Of a DNA stretch of 64,000 bases, positions 61,410 to 64,000 are shown piece after piece. Under the pieces are notes generated by a model. The model did not search any database. It was not told the origin of the DNA and saw only the letters and a program-made list of their open reading frames with translations. Source of the DNA: Batkoa obscura (Eukaryota > Entomophthoromycota > Entomophthoromycetes > Entomophthorales > Batkoaceae); assembly GCA_030770535.1 (NCBI GenBank), contig JASVEC010000015.1, forward strand, positions 992,001 to 1,056,000, in the 5' to 3' direction. The position numbers and the translations under genes were made by a program. The first letter of the stretch is position 1, and each line of letters starts with the position of its first letter.

Positions 61410-63029
61410 GGGGCTGTCCTAATTGGTTTCAGAATCTACTTAGAAATTAATCCAAATTTAAAATTCCAAGTTTGTGTTCAATATAACGGTTAAATCTAAA
61501 AAGCCTAAAATTAAATGTCTCTATTTAAAACTTATTTTAATTGTTTCCTTTTCTTAAATAGCTAATTTTCCTAACTATATATTTTATGTTAGTTCTGTTA
61601 GATATTTAACAGATATATAATATATAACTATATGATTATATAATTATATAAATACATAATTATATAAACACAGTTATTTGACTTTATTTGACTTTATTTT
61701 TTGTTGAAATAAAAATAAAATGCAAACTTTCATAACTAAACTTCGAAATGGAATTTTTGAAAACTTCACTACAATAGGGAGGAGTACACAATATAAACAT
61801 TGTAATTCATTTACATCAATTTTAAGAGCTACTTATAACAACCCAAGGTTCATGGAATTTTATAATAAAACAAAACAAAGAAAAGATATATTATCAAAGT
61901 TTACTATCGATAATAATAAACTTAATCAAGTAATGTATAAAATTAGTGCTTTAAGGGAAACAGGAAACAAAAGTCAGCAAGTAGCGTTATTATCAACTAT
62001 AGCTTCAGTATATTCTTTTGATGAACGTAAGAGTTTTGGGTTTAATATAAATAGAAATCAATATGATTATTCAAAAACAAGTAATAATAATAAAATATCA
62101 ACATTAAAACCTATTATTAAAAATACAAAAAAAATTAAAGATGACCAAATTGAAACTATCATACAATATTTACTAAATGATTCAACTATTTCATCAAGAT
62201 TTAATAAAAAAAATAACGATAGTAAATATTCATCAGATAATATATATATATTAAATAAAAGTAGAAGAATGATATATAGTAAATATTTGAATGATCTAAG
62301 AGATAAAGCAGTAGCCAGGTCAACGTTCTTTAAATATATACCAACTAATTTCAAAAATCCAGCAAGAAAAACGGATCTATGTAATATATGTACCCAGTAT
62401 ACAGTTAGAAAAAAGTTATTTGAAAATAAAATAAATACAGCAAAAAACAAAGCAGAGATAGAAGAAATTTTCAACGAAGAAGAAAAATTATACAAATTAC
62501 ATAAATTCTGTGTTGATACTCAAAAAAACACATTTAATGAAACTATCAAAAAATTAAATAACAAAAGTTGTATAATAGTTTTAGATTTTAAACAAAATAT
62601 GGAAATAGGGACAAGACCAGATTCAATAAATTTAGATCATTATAATAAACAAGCTATATCAGTATTAGGCTTTGGTGTATTATATTTAAAAGATGATAAA
62701 ACAATAGGCAAAGTTTACTTTGATTATTTATCTGAAATATTGAATCATGATTCAGCATATGCAGGAGATTGTTTAATCGATTTAATCTCTACAGAGCTTC
62801 TATTTAAAAAGTTTACAAAAATTAATATATGGGCAGATACAGGAAATCATTTTAGATCCCAAGAGTTCTTACATTATATGTTTAAAGAAATTCATAAAAT
62901 AAATAGTAGTTTGAATGTTAATCTTAATTTTTTTGCTGAGCATCATGGAAAAAGTATAGTTGATGGACATTTTGGAAACCTTTCAAAATGGAAAAGTAGT
63001 TTTGAAGCGTTAGGTAAAATAGAAGATAT
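61410..63029 (+). mobile_element. GGGG transposon copy E2, inserted in E1 and split by E3
   Basis: Starts GGGGCTGTCCTAATTGGTTT and continues colinear with the intact copy to the middle of the transposase gene, where E3 has inserted after GAAGATAT. The rest of E2 should lie beyond the window. Confidence 0.9.
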
Positions 63030-63087
63030 GGGGTTGTCTGAATTAGTTTCATTATTTTATCCAATTTTAAAAAAATTTGTATTTTAA
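61720..63087 (+). pseudogene. transposase of E2, cut by E3
   Basis: The first ~437 codons match the intact T3 transposase with about four substitutions (for example N-to-T near residue 16, C-to-R in DECKS/DERKS). The zinc knuckle, both Asp positions and EHHGK are kept. At 63030 the frame runs into element E3 and ends after 18 foreign residues. It loses the C-terminal 130 residues, so activity is unlikely. Confidence 0.88.
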
Positions 63088-64000
63088 AAACTTCGCTTAA
63101 AATTCTATAAAATCACATCTTTTATTAAAACAAAAGTACCCAAACACAGTTCTAAACCATTATATTATAGCTCATACTGTAAGTTAGTTGAATTTCTACT
63201 AGATCTTAAATACATGTTCTTATAAAGCTTAATTGAGAAATATTTATTATCAACTGCTTTATAACCAACATCGTAGATTTATTATCAAATAAATAAACTA
63301 CTTTAATGTTATAATTACATTATTAATATATTGCCAAGTTAATAAATAGCTGCATGGGAGGGAGTGGTCAGCCCCAAAACTATAATTGACCATCCCTATA
63401 TAGTACAAGTAATAATAGTTTTTACATATTATTACAGTTACTTGTTCTTTGACTATTTATTAACTTAGCTATTAATAACTTAAGTAATCCTAACATTTAA
63501 CAATCTATTTCTATCATTCAACAAACTACTTACTTGCTTAGTAAATATCGAAATTTTCAAATTCTCTGTTATCTTCGTAAGGTAAGCTGGGATCGATCTT
63601 TTAATTTTTCTGTTTTCTATAGACTCTATAACTTTAATTGGGACTATATCGCTTTTTTTTGATGTATCAGATACTGGATAACAATGTAGTTTATTGTTAT
63701 GTTTAATAAAATGTAAATACTTCTTAATGCCCTGCATCTCTATTATTCTTTTTGTATTTTTGTTTCTTTTATACTTTTTAAAAATTATATCTGTTTTCCC
63801 ATTATTAACAGTCGAGTTATTAATTTTATTATGCTCACAAATAAAAGCCTCAAATCTTGAAATTAATTGATCGATATCTTCTATTTTACCTAACGCTTCA
63901 AAACTACTTTTCCATTTTGAAAGGTTTCCAAAATGTCCATCAACTATACTTTTTCCATGATGCTCAGCAAAAAAATTAAGATTAACATTCAAACTACTAT
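63030..64000 (-). mobile_element. GGGG transposon copy E3, innermost, runs off the window
   Basis: Minus-strand copy starting GGGGTTGTCTGAATTAGTTT. Its transposase C-terminus is open and intact from the window edge to stop 63480 (NLNFFAEHHGKSIVDGHFG ... RNRLLNVRIT), nearly identical to T3. It may be a second intact copy; the N-terminus lies outside. Confidence 0.88.

Noticed and set aside
62067-62495. Minus-strand 142-codon frame opposite the E2 transposase (and its twin at 40843-41271)
   Set aside because: It is the antisense shadow of the transposase gene; its Leu/Phe-rich content comes from reading Lys/Asn codons backwards.

Overview
The window is very AT-rich nuclear DNA from a eukaryote, most likely an early-diverging fungus. 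Genes are split by short GT-AG introns of about 45-60 bp (one of 125 bp). The oxidosqualene cyclase carries the yeast-like context TVSDCTAEG, expected of a lanosterol synthase, and the Boi-type PH protein, Gyp1-type RabGAP, Nam8/Ngr1-like RNA-binding protein and arrestin-fold protein all fit a fungus. The species cannot be fixed from the sequence.

Layout. Positions 1-12.8 kb are compact and nearly repeat-free: a Boi-type PH protein, a TBC1D22/Gyp1 RabGAP, a bacterial-type histidyl-tRNA synthetase with an apparent one-base frameshift, a CS-domain/Sel1-repeat tail-anchored protein, the tri-snRNP 27 kDa protein, a KH-domain RNA-binding protein, an arrestin-like protein and a tRNA-Ala(AGC). From 12.8 to 37 kb, isolated genes sit in repeat-bearing spacers: a possible small coiled-coil gene, a three-RRM protein, a five-unit polyubiquitin gene, lanosterol synthase, a secreted two-domain expansin-like protein and a 108-residue novel protein. 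From 37 kb to the end I see no convincing host gene; this part is a graveyard and nursery of one DNA transposon family and its short relatives.

The most notable content is that transposon/MITE system. A 2,463-bp element at 40187-42649 carries an intact 567-codon ORF with a CxxC...HxxC zinc-knuckle pattern and a D...D...E-type core (EHHGK, DGHFG). At least eight other complete, deleted or nested copies lie in the window, some differing by only a few residues, so activity is recent. About forty ~95-100-bp elements with GGGGATGT ends share the transposon's terminal layout (GGGG-N-TGT, then GTTTCATTA and TCCA) and its AT-rich 3-4-bp target duplications. Transposons have inserted into the short elements and the short elements into transposons. 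Two copies share the same internal MITE, and two others share the same internal deletion, so altered copies were themselves multiplied. Three further structures are separate: a TG...CA-ended 0.47-kb dispersed repeat, a foldback version of it, and an unrelated 180-bp hairpin element.

The host genes do not form one pathway; they are ordinary housekeeping functions (splicing, translation, vesicle traffic, ubiquitin, sterol synthesis) plus a cell-wall-active secreted protein.
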